A DNA stretch of 64,000 nt from Sphaerolaimus hirsutus (lineage: Eukaryota; Nematoda; Chromadorea; Monhysterida; Sphaerolaimidae). The notes beneath the pieces are model-generated. The model saw nothing but the letters and a program-made list of their open reading frames with translations, was not told where the DNA came from and did not search any database. Position numbers and translations under genes: made by a program. Positions within the stretch are counted from its first letter, which is position 1, and each line of letters starts with the position of its first letter. Shown here piece by piece: positions 1 through 10,892 of the stretch. Where the stretch lies: contig OZ038451.1 of assembly GCA_964036195.1 (NCBI GenBank), positions 28,723,927 through 28,787,926 on the forward strand, read 5' to 3'.

Positions 1-454
1 TCTCTCAAGTACCGTAATTCCTCGAAATACCCCAGGGGGCTTTTTTATTTATTTGTCATTTATTTTTCGCCAGCAAAATGTGAGGGCTATTCGGGAATGA
101 ATCAGGCCAGTCCTGTTCAGGCTTAGTTTACTCATTCAGAGCTGGGACTGGGGGCAGTCCCGCACTGTGTAAAGTGTAAAGTAAAGTGTCAATAGACATG
201 TAAAATGTAAATTAAAATGTATGACATTTACATGACATTTGACTAGTAATTTCACATGACATGACTTTTCCTTGGCGCTAGCGCCAGCCAGGCACCAGCG
301 CCATGGCGCTTTTACACTTTACTGTGCACACGTTATTGCACACTTTGCTAAATCTGACACATTACTTTGCACTTAGCAGGGTGCTGGACTGCCACCAGGG
401 TGTATTTCGGAGAGAGGGGGGGGGGGGTGTTAACTTATGTAAAGAATCTGTATA
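1..454. repeat. Upstream repeat fragments (TA-family end, TGTAAAGTG-word block)
   Basis: At 8-45 there is a partial CCGTAATTCCTCGAAATA terminus of the TA-flanked family. From about 165 to 305 runs a block of AAAGTGTAAAGT and GTCAATAGACATG words of the kind seen at 3904-4080, 6823-7090 and 37480-37910. A G-run arm fragment lies at 403-430. No gene is visible. Confidence 0.5.
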
Positions 455-623
455 CCGTATTTCCTCGAAATCCCCCCCCCCCCCGTCTAGAAATACCCCC
501 CTCAAAATGGCCACTATGAATTTATTAGCCCCCCCTCGAAATGGCCCCCTCGTTTAAATACCCCCCCTCAAAATTCTCACTCTGAAACAATCACCCCCCG
601 GGGGGTATTTCGAGGAAATACGG
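455..623. mobile_element. TA-flanked CCGTATTT-family element, short copy
   Basis: The ends CCGTATTTCCTCGAAAT and ATTTCGAGGAAATACGG form inverted repeats flanked by TA on both sides (453-454 and 624-625). The interior is C-rich arm words (TCGAAATACCCCC) with no ORF. It is a non-autonomous element with a TA target duplication. Confidence 0.75.
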
Positions 624-981
624 TAGGTAGGTGTTTAATTCGAGATACCTAATACAATAATTGATACCACATATAGCACTAAGAAATGGCCCATTTCATG
701 GATATATAAATTGACTGTAATTCGAATGTTCCACGCAGCTGCGGCAATTTCGTTTTATTGTTTTCACACGCACTAAATATTTTAAGCAGATAAATCATGG
801 AATTCAATGCAATTTTCGCTTGCAAATTTTTACTGAATTGGTATTCCGCAAGATTTCAAGCCATTACTCCTGAAATTACCATTTTTGTTGTCGTATTGAA
901 ATTTTACATTAACCATTATAAATACTCGAATTTGTCGATAATTTTATCGATAAAAAGTCTCAATTTATTTACCATTCAGAA

Positions 982-1140
982 ATGACCACATACGGCCGTC
1001 GGGGGCAGAGAGTAGCTGTTTTCATTATTACAGTGTTCTGCATTTGTCTACTTTCGCTGCAGTTATTCGTGGCCTATTCAAAACAAATTGTCAGTGAACA
1101 GGATGATATTTTGATACCCGAAAATGATCTTCAATCTGAG
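982..1140 (+). CDS. GT14 gene exon 1: cytoplasmic tail and signal anchor
   Basis: The ATG at 982 opens 53 codons: a short basic tail (GRRGQR), a hydrophobic segment (VAVFIITVFCICLLSLQLF) and the start of a stem, the layout of a type II Golgi membrane protein. The exon ends GAG before GTGAAG at 1141, a good donor, in phase 0. The upstream 300 bases show no other coding signal. Confidence 0.75.
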
Positions 1141-4100
1141 GTGAAGTTTTAGAATACTGTAACTTTGTGAACTCTAAATGCTCGATTTCTTCCCCTCCCT
1201 CAAATATCCCCCTCTTGAACCCTTTTGAGTAGTCCCCTTGAAAACAGCCCCCTTGAATAATTCCCCCTTTAATGTATCCCATGAATGGTTCCCCCTTGAA
1301 TAATGCCTTTCACTGAATAATTATCCTTGAGAAGTTCCCCATTGAATAGTCCCCCTTTGAATAGTTCCCCCCTGAATGGATCCACATTGAGTATTTTCCC
1401 CTGAACAGACCCCCTTGAATTGTACCGCCTAGAATAGACCCCCTTGAAAAGATCACCTTAAATAGATCCCCTTGGATAGATCACCTTGAATAGTTCCCCT
1501 CTTGAGTAGATCCCCTTGAATAGACGTTTAAATAGACCTTGAATAGATGTTTGTTTTGTGGGGACAGAATGGAAAGTTGCAAATGTACCAAAGTCCTTAA
1601 AGTATTAGGTAAATAAATTTACAATTACATGTGTAAATCAATTTACAATCTAGCTTATTGTAGTAGTTGATACAATCAAGTGCGATCAAATGCTACATTA
1701 TGATAAAACTACAAATTATCAAACATTCATCAATTTCCAAAAAAAAAATCGCAGCACCGCAACATGCTCACCGGCACATCGATCGGTTACAATCCGGAAT
1801 TGTGCTTACTAAAAGCACATCAAAAAAACAGACCTCCAAATGAAAAAGAATGTGCTGAAATCGTAGATGGCACTGGCGATGGCTGTGCAAAAAGGACTTG
1901 GGAAAAAGCACAATTTCCGCCCAGACTAGATGATTCAAAATTGGTGGATATTGACTGCGGCTGGATCACTTCGGCACCAGGGATGTAATTTTATTAGCCA
2001 GGAGGTTTTTTGGACAGCTTGATTTATTGTATTCGCTTGACAGTTGACACCCATTGAAAACAAATCTGGTAGCAGAGGGCTGCCAAGTATAGCATGAGAT
2101 CAGTGTGTGGTGAAGCATCGTGAAGCGACTTCACGCTGACACTTCCCAGTGCTTCACCCACCTTGCTAGCGCTCCACACATATTTATCACAAAAATCTGC
2201 GTGAAAGCGCTTCAAGCAAATTGTGTAAGTTAGTGAATCATGTGGAAGCATGATGTGTCCATGATTTTTGAAGTGCGTGGTGAAGCAGTGGTGAAGCAAG
2301 ATGATGTGTGTGGAAGACACTTCACCATAACTTTGGGATGTTTGTGGAAGCGTGTGGACTTTGGGTGCCTGTGGAAGCATGCGGAAGCACACCACTTCAT
2401 GCACATCCAGCCCACTTCCCTGATACGTCACACACCCATTTTTCACTGTGAATACAATGAATTTAGGTGGTTTAAAAAACCGTTTGGGCTAATTAAATTA
2501 CACTCCAGGCATATCACATTATATACCATCCACAGAGGAACTATCTCTACCGATTGCATATTCCATATTAGCACACAAAGATTTATCACATGTTGTGGGA
2601 CTAATTGAACTAATATATTCCCCAAATAATCTCTACTGCATTCACGTGGATGCAAAGTCAGTGGGTCTTTATGGGAAAATGAAAAACTATGCAAATTGTC
2701 TGCCAAATGTTTTTGTCACTGAAAAATCGGAAACAGTTTATTGGGCGGGATTTCCAATTTTGAAGGCCACATTAAATTGCATGGAAGATTTGGCAGAAAG
2801 AAGCGAAAAATGGCAGTATTTTATCAATTTATCAGCTCAAGATTTTCCATTGAGGACAAATAGAGAAATTGTGGAGATGTTGAAAAAGTTGAATGGGACA
2901 AATATGATGGAAATGATTGATGATAAGAGGTTTGATAAAAGGTGTGTCAAATGTAGTGATGTTAAAGGCACCGGGAAAAATGGCACCGCACCGCACCGGC
3001 ACCTTTGCCAACACATGAAAAGGGCACCTGGCACCCTGGGGCACCGGCCAGAAAATGGCACCGCACCGCACCGGCACCGGTGCCTTTTGGAAAAAATGGC
3101 ACCGGCACCGAAGGGCACCGGCGGGTTGCCGGTGCTAGCACCGAAAGGCACCGCACCGGGCTAGAATTTCTGAAGTGAATATCGGGCAGTTTCTCAGTGG
3201 TCTCACTTTTGGAAGCGCATATTTCCATGAATTTTCAACCGATTTTGATGGTTGAGCACTTAAAATGATCAGAATGATGTGGCAATCACTTTTATGAAGC
3301 AATTACAATGATTACAAATGAAAGATAAAATATTTAATTCACTGCAATGTCCATAGCCACTACTGTCTACTGATCGGAATCGTTGCTGTACAGAGAATGG
3401 AACTATCTCTGTCATAAACTGACAACAAATTTTGAACAAACAAGTAAGATAAATATAAAATATAAAAATGATTTAAAATTCAACAAAATTTTAAATTCAT
3501 TCATCAGATCACGTATCGGGTATAATGGATTTCACAGTAGGTATATATATTTGATGGGAGGTTTACAAAAAAAGCAAAAACGGTTGGGTAAATATATCGC
3601 TGTTTTTTGAAATATGAATAAGCACATACTATGGACAAAATTGCACAGCACATTCCCGGTGCCTTTCCCGGTGCCTTTTACTTTGGCCCGGTGCTAGCAC
3701 CTTTGGCACCGGCAAAAAAATGGCACCGCACCGCACCGGCACCGGTGCTATTCTGAAAAAAATGGCACCGGCACCGGCATGGCACTCCTGAAGATTGCAA
3801 TGGCACCGCACCAGCACCGGTGCTGGTGCCCTTCGGTGCCCAGCACCGGGGCACCGGTGCCCCGGTGCCTTTACATCACTAGTCAAATGTTGAGAATGGG
3901 TCAATCCCTGCTTTTGTAAAAATGTCCATGTCAAGTGTAAAATGTTAGATAATGTTGGATAATGTCATGTCAAGTGTCAAGTGTTTAATGTCTGTTTTAG
4001 TTTGGAAAATGTCATGTCAAGTGAGTAATGTCAGATAAAGGTTGGAGTCAAGTCAAGTGTAGAATGTCAGTTAAAATTTATCAAATCTAAGTTGAATTGG

Positions 4101-7100
4101 TATAATGTTAGAAATGCCTTGTGATATGGAACAGACATTTTTTACTGGAATGGTTCATTTTACCAGAGTTGCGAAAGTGTATTTACACTTACCCAAAATA
4201 CCCGGGTAAATGGGTATTTATTTTTACACTTACACTTACACTTTCATAAAATACCCATACACTTTTTTTACACTTTCCTGAGCAAAATACCTGGGTACAG
4301 AAAGTGTGTTGTTTTCTTTCAGATGGCCCTGTTTTATGCTTTTGAGAAAGCATAAAATAGGGTCATGTACACAAAATAACTGCACAGTGCACACATGCAG
4401 TTATGCATTGAATGTTGGAAATATGACAAATGTACAAACTAGCTTTTGATCTCCAACCTTTGATCAGTAGTTATGGTATTCTACAGTTCATCATACTTTT
4501 GTAGTAAAGGACAAGATCAATGGAAATTTACCAGCTGGACACAAAGTCAACTGGATTTTGCATTGACATTTGCTGCATGTCCATTCTTGCATTTAAACAG
4601 TGTGTATTGCATTGCTTAATCAGTAAAATATCAACACTGAAAAAGTGCCATAATTAAGGAACTTCATACCACTACAGTAAATATTTGTTACAGTCTGAAA
4701 TGTTTTATAAAATGCAATAAAATGTGAAATAATGCATGAAAATGACAAATAAAGTGATCTAAAGGTGAAAACAGTAGTGTTTTTTAATGCTCAACAGTAC
4801 GTGAGAGCTCTTTCTAAAAAAATTTTTACACTTACACTTTTTTTACACTTTCCTAGGTATTTTTAAAATACCTTACACTTTTGGTATCCATACTCAAAAT
4901 TTGGAAAGCGTATTTACACTTACACTTACACTTTCTAAAAATACCTGTATTTTAACAACTCTGCATTTGACTTGATTTGACACTTGACACTCGTGTGTTG
5001 TGCACATTGCGTTGATCTCTCAACCAGAGTTGTTAAAATACTGGTATTTTTGGAAAGCGTAAGCGTAAGCGTAAATACACTTTCCAAATTTTGACTATGG
5101 ATACTGTAAGCGTAAGGTATTTTTAAAATACCTAGGAAAGCGTAAAAAAAGCGTAAGCGTAATTTTTTTTGAGAGAGTGCTCGTGCTATTGAGCATCGGA
5201 AAATACCCTTGCTTTCAGATTTAGATCAATGCATTGAAGATTCTGTCCATTTTTGCTGAGTTAATTCTTTTCAAATCTAGCTCTCGGAGACATTTTTCGG
5301 ACAACCATTTGGTAGTCTGCCCTCATAGCAATTCATTGGCAGCGACACTGAGGTATATCATCTTCTGATCCGGATTTTGTGCTGACGGTGCTATTGATGG
5401 CAACAACATCGTTGTCGTCGGAATCCATTTTCAGTCCCAAAATTACGTTAAATAAGTATAACGCCACAATGCTCGACGACACAATATTTACCAGACATTC
5501 ATATTGCGACACAATTTGTACATGTGCCGATATTTCCAGTGCAATACTGCACACCTGTAGTCTCTATTTTTTGTATTTTTCTTTTTCTTTTTTTGTAGTT
5601 TTACACTTTTCAAAAGCGTAAAACGGGCCCATGTGAAAAGCTTTTTTACGCTTTTGGTATCTGGGTAATTTGGCCAGGAAAGCGTAATAAAGCGTAAGGG
5701 TATTTTAGGAAAGCGTAAGCGTAAGCGTAAGTATAAATACCCATTTACCCGGGTATTTCGGGTAAGCGTAAATACGCTTTCGCAACTCTGCTCTCAACTG
5801 AGAGCGAGTGCATTCAGGGTGATGCTCAAGGCTTCAGGTTTCTGAACGTGGAAGCACATCGGCTACTTCTGTGTAAAACACTTTAAAGTGCTCATAAAGT
5901 CTTCAAAAAAAACTTAAAAATCGCCGATAAAACATGCACAGATACAAATTTCACCACGATCTTGTCGTGAATCAGTTCGGCCATCCCGACGGCAACAGAA
6001 TCACTGACATCACCAAACCCCCGGAAATGAACGAGCTCAAAATTTGGAAGAGTAATATCGCTGTGATGTTGCATAGAAAATTTGTGGATTTTGCTCTGGT
6101 TGGTGAACTCTTTGGACCCAGTTTGATTGGCCAGAAAAGTTCTTTTGAATTACTGTTTTTTTTCAAGGGGCCGCAGATTGAAAATGTAATGTACACAAAT
6201 TATGGTGAATTTTTTTTTCTAGTACTCTGTGTAGTGACGCTTCCTGGAAACAGAAATTTTGGGAACGTTATGCCTATCTGACAAAATGATGTGTTGTTAA
6301 GTGCCAAAAAAGTGAAAAATTTCTAAACGTAAAATATAAACTGTACAACCTATTTTGCAAAAAAACACTTCGCCAAATTTTCAGTTGTATAAAATGAAAA
6401 ATCATCATGTCTTCAAAAATAATCTCTCCAAATTTTCAGTTACAAAAAGAACAAGTTTACAGAATAAAGTTGGCCATACCATTTTTCCGGTATCGGGTTT
6501 TGGATCAAAAAAATTTCACGGCTGCTCATCGGGCATCGATTCCAAATCGATGTATGGGTATCGCTTTCGGGTCGGGTTCTCGTCGGGTCGGGTCCGATTC
6601 CCAACCCTACCCTAGCCAATGTCCCGCAGCAATCGGCGCCCGCGAGCGACCTGCTCCTATACCTGCAAGACACCGACATGCCCGACGAACATTACTTCGC
6701 CACGCTGGCAGCCAACAAACACATCCACCTGGACAAGATACCCCCTAGACACTATGACAGGGCACACGAGTATAGGTGGGTTGGGGGGGGGGGGTAATGC
6801 GTTCAGGGGTAGTCTTGAGTCCTGTAAAGTGTAACGTAAAGTGTCAAATGTAACGTCAAGTGCAAAGTAAAGTGTCAATCAAAACAAAAAAGAAATTATT
6901 TTATTACTGAACTTTGCATGACAGTTGTCAGTTTACTTTGCATTAGTTTAGTTTAGTTAGATGATAGAGCGGAGCGACGCATGATTTTATTAACTCATAC
7001 CCCTAGGATAACCAGTTAAAAGGATTTATCCACAATTAAATCATTGCATTTGACTTTACATTTGACACTTTACTTTACACTTTACAGGGCTTGGGACTGC

Positions 7101-7628
7101 CACCAGTGGTTGGGGTGTTTTGAAAAGTAAGAAGAGTTGTTAAAACTATGAAGTAAATGTAAAGTTAAACCGTTTTTACTCTATAAAATGGAAAAGTACT
7201 TTTTCCATGAAAATGTAACATTTGCTATTTTTCTATTTTTCTACTCCTAAATATTTAGTAATTTTAGTGCTTCAGTGCTTTATGTGAAAGAACATTTGTC
7301 AACACTTGACTTCAAGGAACATTTTTCAATATATCCACCTGATATCCAAACAAAACTACAAATTCAAGATTTTTTTCAATATGTAGTAAATCAGCAATTT
7401 TGACTTTTGTTTCGCAGGGCGCGCTATGCTCTCTGGCGCGGAACGCAGCCAAAATGCAGAGGGAAATACATCAGAGACGTGTGCGTATTCGGAGTTGGCG
7501 ACGTGCCAACGCTAACTAAACTCGATTACGCTTTTGCTAATAAAATGCACATGGCTTATCAGCCGGCCGCCTATCATTGCATGAGATTATGGTTGCTGAA
7601 GAGAAAATTGTCCCAGATGGAAGAATGA
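982..7628 (+). CDS. GT14 beta-1,6-N-acetylglucosaminyltransferase (GCNT-like), multi-exon gene
   Basis: Six exons (982-1140, 1755-1984, about 2509-2941, 5942-6098, 6630-6775, 7418-7628) give about 445 residues, close to the usual 400-450 of core-2/I-branching enzymes. By family, these type II Golgi proteins transfer GlcNAc in beta-1,6 linkage to O-glycan cores. Seen: a short cytoplasmic tail and signal anchor in exon 1; AYSILAHKD, YCIHVDAKS and INLSAQDFPL in exon 3; DTDMPDEHYFATL in exon 5; CVFGVGDVP and the C-terminal ANKMHMAYQP stretch in exon 6. All are GT14 landmarks. Phases match at the exon 3/4, 4/5 and 5/6 joins. The exon 2/3 join is not resolved: the GT donor at 1985 leaves phase 2 while the acceptors near 2508 or 2535 need phase 1, so a small exon may be missing or an error exists. 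The acceptor specificity cannot be told from sequence. Confidence 0.88.
1190..1550. repeat. Degenerate tandem array of CCCCTTGAATAG words in intron 1
   Basis: About twenty imperfect 14-17 base units of the form TCCCCTTGAATAGA follow one another in the first intron of the GT14 gene. The word is a variant of the arm word of the TA-flanked CCGTATTT family, so the array is probably an expanded arm of such an element without recognisable ends. Confidence 0.65.
1755..1984 (+). CDS. GT14 gene exon 2: Cys-containing stem region
   Basis: The exon follows an acceptor ending CGCAG at 1754 and is in phase 0 with exon 1. It encodes a hydrophilic stretch with four cysteines (PELCLLK, EKECAEI, GDGCAKR, DIDCGW), typical of the disulfide-bonded region before the GT14 catalytic domain. 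Translation would stop at 1986 without splicing; the donor candidate is GTAATT at 1985. Confidence 0.7.
2080..2420. repeat. Inverted GTGAAGC/GTGGAAGC word block in intron 2
   Basis: The words GTGAAGC, GTGGAAGC and their complements GCTTCAC and CTTCCAC recur in both orientations over about 340 bases, just ahead of exon 3. The pattern resembles the word-array arms of other elements here, but no clear terminus or target duplication was found. Confidence 0.45.
2509..2941 (+). CDS. GT14 gene exon 3: first part of the catalytic domain
   Basis: The frame is open from 2493. Acceptors CTCCAG (to 2508) and CCACAG (to 2535) are both possible, so the start is uncertain. It encodes LSLPIAYSILAHKD, NLYCIHVDAKS, ETVYWAGFP and YFINLSAQDFPLRTNREIV, the best conserved block of GT14 enzymes. 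The donor AG/GTGTGT lies at 2942 in phase 2. A hAT-like element begins only 12 bases into the intron. Confidence 0.85.
2954..3881. mobile_element. hAT-like non-autonomous element, GGCACC words, in GT14 intron 3
   Basis: Terminal inverted repeats TAGTGATGTTAAAGGCACC and its near complement at the right end are flanked by a perfect 8-bp duplication GTCAAATG (2946-2953, 3882-3889). Both arms are arrays of GGCACC/GCACCG; the middle is AT-rich and non-coding. The 8-bp duplication is the hAT hallmark. It sits 12 bases after the exon 3 donor. Confidence 0.88.
3904..4080. repeat. ATGTCAAGTG-word repeat
   Basis: An irregular tandem array of AATGTCATGTCAAGTGT-type words immediately right of the hAT-like element. 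Related words occur near 165-305, 6823-7090 and 37480-37910. Confidence 0.5.
4164..4963. mobile_element. hAT-like element, AAGTGTA-word family
   Basis: It has a CAGAGTTGCGAAAG left terminus and a TTTTAACAACTCTG right terminus. Flanks CATTTTAC and CATTTGAC match at 7 of 8 bases. Arms are arrays of TTACACTT (AAGTGTA), the same structure as the AAGCGTA elements at 5025 and 55740, in opposite orientation and with TG/CA in place of CG. Confidence 0.75.
5025..5790. mobile_element. hAT-like element, AAGCGTA-word family
   Basis: Termini CAGAGTTGTTAAAATAC and GCGCAACTCTG-type right end (seen as CGCAACTCTG) are flanked by a perfect 8-bp duplication CTCTCAAC (5017-5024, 5791-5798). Both arms are AAGCGTA arrays. 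The interior has no convincing ORF. It sits in the large intron before GT14 exon 4. Confidence 0.88.
5942..6098 (+). CDS. GT14 gene exon 4
   Basis: The acceptor TGCACAG (to 5941) supplies one base that completes the AG left by exon 3 to an Arg codon, so the phase matches exactly. It encodes YKFHHDLVV through MLHRKFVDFAL, matching the region of GCNT enzymes between the IDD segment and the PDEH motif. The donor CTG/GTTGGT at 6099 is phase 0, as exon 5 requires. Confidence 0.8.
6630..6775 (+). CDS. GT14 gene exon 5: PDEH motif
   Basis: The acceptor CCCGCAG ends at 6629. The exon encodes LLLYLQDTDMPDEHYFATL; the PDEH(Y/F)-ATL motif holds the acidic residue assigned to catalysis in GCNT1 (family knowledge). 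The donor AG/GTGGGT at 6776 leaves phase 2. Confidence 0.85.
6823..7090. repeat. Inverted CCTGTAAAGTG element in GT14 intron 5
   Basis: CCTGTAAAGTGTAACGTAAA at the left and its near complement at the right (TTTACTTTACACTTTACAGG) bound an AT-rich block. Flanking 8-mers match only 5 of 8, so the target duplication is unproven. A G-run lies just left of it, after the exon 5 donor. Confidence 0.5.
7418..7628 (+). CDS. GT14 gene exon 6: C-terminal exon
   Basis: The acceptor TTTCGCAG ends at 7417, and the first base completes the AG of exon 5 to an Arg codon. It encodes KCRGKYIRDVCVFGVGDVP and FANKMHMAYQPAAYHCM, the GT14 C-terminal signature, and stops at TGA 7626-7628. Confidence 0.85.
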
Positions 7629-8936
7629 AGATGAAAGAAACAGAAATGTGGTTTTATTGTTGATTGAAGAAATGAGTACCTACCTAGTTTTATACAGGTA
7701 AAAAACAAAAGCTACTATAACGCGGAAACACTCACATAAACGAAAAGACAAGTCAAGTAAATACGCATATTTTCCGCGCCCTAGAAGGCACTGAAGTCAT
7801 CCATTTGTATAATGCTGCGATTACAACTCCGGCGTAAAATAGACGGGCGTAAAATTAATTACAGGTGAATGGATAAAGAAATGGCGTTGTAATTTCAGTC
7901 AAAGAAAGCGCACATGCAGATATTGCTTGTGTCCAAAGCTCATCAGTTTATTTTAATTGTACTAGAAGTTTTAATTTTATGCCCTAATTTTACGCAACTT
8001 ACAGCGCATAATTGAAAAAATTGTGAAAAAATGCATAACTCCCAGTAGGACCCCGGAAACCTTCCCTCCGTGGACATCTTACCTTCTGAAGGTATGATGT
8101 CCAGGCGGACATCATATCTTCAGGCGGTCATCTTACCTGGAATACCTGGTATTTTTTTGAAGCGCATGTTTATGGGGACCCCAAAAATGGTCCTAACTCA
8201 AATTTGAAAAATTTGTACATCGGTACTTTTATGCTGCGATTACAGCTCGGGCGTAAAATTGACCGGGCGTAAAATTGATTTTTGGACGTAAAATTAATTA
8301 CAGGTGAATGGATAAAGATACGACATTGTTATTTCAGTCAAAGAAAGCTTAGATGCAGACGTTTCTTGTGTCCAAAGCTCATGAGTTTATTTTAAGTGTA
8401 CTAGAACTTATGAATTTTGGCACAAATTTTTTTTATTTTGCGCCCTAATTTTATGCCAGTTACAGCGCATAATTGGAAAAATCGTGCTAAAATTCATAAC
8501 TCCCAGAACCATAGACGAAAAATGTTCCAAATTTCTGGCAGTGACAGTGAGTGACAGGTATTCTAGAGGCGGTGACAATATATAGTCTTTTTCAAGTATA
8601 AGAAGGAGAAAAGTGAGAAAAATCGCTAAAAATAGGTGAAAATGACTAAAAAAGCACATATATAGCCAACAGTAGTCTAAAAATGGGCAATAATAGCAGT
8701 TATTGACACAGCACAATAGTGGTTTTGAAGGTTAAAATGGGTAAAAAGTAATGAAATTTAGCAAAAATTTTAAATTTAGCAAATTTTCTGCCCCCTCCCC
8801 CCAAATCCTCCAGCTATTTTATCTATATATCTATCCCAGAGGCTGCTCAGCTAGCTATCTATCCAGAGGCTACTTTTGGCTACTACACCTTGAGACACCC
8901 CCCAATCGCACAGTTATCTATCTATTTGGTGCCAGT
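7629..8936. repeat. GT14 3' flank with two GGGCGTAAAATT-family copies
   Basis: Two copies of a roughly 235-280 base repeat lie at about 7813-8045 and 8231-8508. Each starts TGCTGCGATTACAGCTC, carries the word GGCGTAAAATT near both ends in inverted orientation, and ends GCGCATAATTG...CATAACTCCC. A third copy is at 10373-10642. The rest of the stretch is AT-rich with no gene seen. Confidence 0.65.
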
Positions 8937-9735
8937 TCCCCAAAATGAGAAGTGAGAAGTGAAATGGCAAAGGCAAAGTAAAAGCGCAAAGGCCAAGTGA
9001 AATGGCAAGTGAATTGGCAAGTGAAATGGCAAAAGCAAAGAGAAATTACTTTTTATTTTTATTTTTTTTACTTTTAGAAACTTTTTTTTACTAATTCACT
9101 TGCCGTTTCACTTCACCTTTGCGCTTTTATCGCCTTTGCCATTTCACTTCTACCGTATTTCCTCGAAATACCCCCCCCCTTGAAATACCCCCCCCCTCGT
9201 TTGACCCCCCCCCTCTCGAGACCACTATGAAACAATCACCCCCCCCCTCGAAATACCCCCCCCCAAATTGAGTGTAAAGGGAACGTACATGACAATAACT
9301 GTAGTTTGTGTTCAGTGTACTGCAGAACACACGTTAAAACAATGTCGGTGTCACGTTAGAACAGTGTACATACCATCTACATACTAATATTAGTCTACAG
9401 AACCTTTTAAATGGCGGTTTTTGTTGCACTTTTCGACGTCTGCGTACGTTTCAGACGACAATTTCGTACTTGGTTTTCAAAAATTTTCTTGTGAAACAAT
9501 AACCCCCCCCCTCGAAATACCCCCCCCCCTCGTTTAACCCCCCCCCCCTCTCGGGACCACTATGAAACAATCACCCCCCGGGGGGTATTTCGAGGAAATA
9601 CGGTAGTTCTAACTTCTCATTTTGCGGAACTGCCCCCTGGTGCCAGTTCCGCAAGTGGAGAAGTGAGATATGAAATGGGAAGTGAGAAGTGAAATGGAAG
9701 GTGAGAAGTGAAATGAGAAGTGAAAAGAGAAGTGA
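8937..9735. repeat. GAAGTGAAATGG-word element split by a TA-flanked insertion
   Basis: GCCAGTTCC(G/C)CAAAATGAG at the left and CTCATTTTGCGGAACTG near 9620 form inverted ends of a block made of GAAGTGAAATGGCAA words. A second CCAGTTCCGCAAGTGG end follows at about 9642. A complete CCGTATTT-family element (9153-9603) sits inside it. No matching target duplication was seen. Confidence 0.55.
9153..9603. mobile_element. TA-flanked CCGTATTT-family element with conserved core
   Basis: CCGTATTTCCTCGAAATA inverted ends with flanking TA, C-run arms, and the core shared with copies at 12535, 14411 and 29858. Core landmarks are ACACGTTAAAACAATG, ACTAATATTAGTC and CGACGTCTGCGTACGTTTC. The core is non-coding. 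Confidence 0.78.
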
Positions 9736-9740
9736 AATTT

Positions 9741-10028
9741 TCATGTGAAGTTTTTGGAAAAAGTTAATCTTTCAATTCCAAAGTTCCGACGCAAGCGAAA
9801 AATTGGCGTGTTTCCCACTAAATAATCATAACCGTTATCAGAAACAATGCTGTCTAAGTACTTTAGTATTGAGCCGTTATTGAGCCCCCATCGCTTGCGC
9901 GTCCACCCGATTCGAAAAGCATAGGTACCTGGAAATTTTTCAAAATTTGAAGTCATTTGAGATAAATTAAAACACTTTCCTGTAGAGCGTTTATCGATAG
10001 TGTTACAAAATGCCAAACATCTAAGCAT
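9741..10028 (-). CDS. Hypothetical ORF, 95 codons, low support
   Basis: An open frame on the minus strand with protein-like composition (for example RIGWTRKRWGLNNG and DNGYDYLVGNTP). It matches no family I recognise, has no visible domain, and its 5' end runs into the dispersed repeat at 10008-10372. It could be a decayed transposon fragment or a chance frame. Confidence 0.2.
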   Translation of the reverse strand: MLRCLAFCNTIDKRSTGKCFNLSQMTSNFEKFPGTYAFRIGWTRKRWGLNNGSILKYLDSIVSDNGYDYLVGNTPIFRLRRNFGIERLTFSKNFT

Positions 10029-10372
10029 AAAATATATTTTTCACAAAAATGCATTGTGAAAGCAGAGTGTAAAGCAAAATCCTAAAGGCATCGACTGAAT
10101 TGGCTTTTACACTCATTTTACCAATGCTAATCTTTTTAATGTAAATGTGTACGCAGACGTACTAGGTATTTCAAATATTTGAATTGAGGCGGATGCTGCG
10201 TGCAGCAGGCTTCGCCATGGCCCAGCCCCAAGAACACTATTTTTGTGCGCCGAATGCTAATTTCGGAATGCACACTGCCTAATGCATCTACTATGGAATG
10301 TCCCCCCCCCAAAAAAAAAATAAAAAATTGTGCACAGAACCACTAATCAATGAATCTGGCGGTGATGCTGCG
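10008..10372. repeat. Dispersed repeat R1, uninterrupted copy
   Basis: Starts TTACAAAATGCCAAACATC and ends AATGAATCTGGCGGTGA. The same repeat occurs split at 15855-16072 plus 17014-17156, and its right part at 11938-12083. At 10215-10230 this copy reads straight through GGCCCAGCCCCAAGAACAC, giving the empty site for the hAT-like insertion seen in the other copies. Confidence 0.7.
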
Positions 10373-10642
10373 ATTACAGCTCGGGCGTAAAATTGACCAG
10401 CGTAAAATTTATTTTTGGGCGTAAAATTAATTACAGGTGAATGGATAAAGATATGGCATTGTAATTTCAGTCAAAGAAAGCACACATGCAGATGTTGCTT
10501 GTGTCCAAAGCTCATCAGTTTATTTTAATTGCATAAGAAGTTATGAATTTTGGCGCAAATTTTTTTTATTTTACGCCCTAATTTTACGCCACTTACAGCG
10601 CATAATTGACAAAAATGTGCTAAAATTCATAACTCCCATTAC
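10373..10642. repeat. GGGCGTAAAATT-family repeat, third copy
   Basis: Same order of landmarks as 7813-8045 and 8231-8508: TGCTGCGATTACAGCTCGGG, GGGCGTAAAATT, CAGGTGAATGGATAAAG, AAGCTCATCAGTTTATTTT, then inverted GCCCTAATTTTACGCC and CATAACTCCC. It abuts R1 directly. Confidence 0.65.
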
Positions 10643-10752
10643 ATGACTTTTCAAACGCCTAAAGTAACAACCTCCTTTTATAATTTTGTTTGATCAGTAT
10701 TCCATGCCAAATTTCACTTGAAGTCACGAACATTTGACTATAATGCGATTAG

Positions 10753-10870
10753 TGATGGAAAAGCACCAGGAAAATGGTGCCATGGCGCCATCTGAAAAAA
10801 TGGCGCCAGGCGCCAAAGGGCGCCAGAGAAAATGGCGCCATGGCGCCATCTGAAAAAATGGTGTTAGACA
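10753..10870. repeat. GGCGCC-word arm fragment
   Basis: Begins TAGTGATGGAAAAGCACC, like the terminus of the GGCACC element at 2954, then runs as ATGGCGCCATCTGAAAAA words. No right terminus was found, so it is probably one arm of a truncated hAT-like element. Confidence 0.55.
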
Positions 10871-10892
10871 ATTGAGGAAATGGTCCCCCCCT

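Noticed and set aside
1190..1550. Regular array as a possible CRISPR
   Set aside because: Units are degenerate, adjacent without spacers, and lie in a eukaryotic intron.
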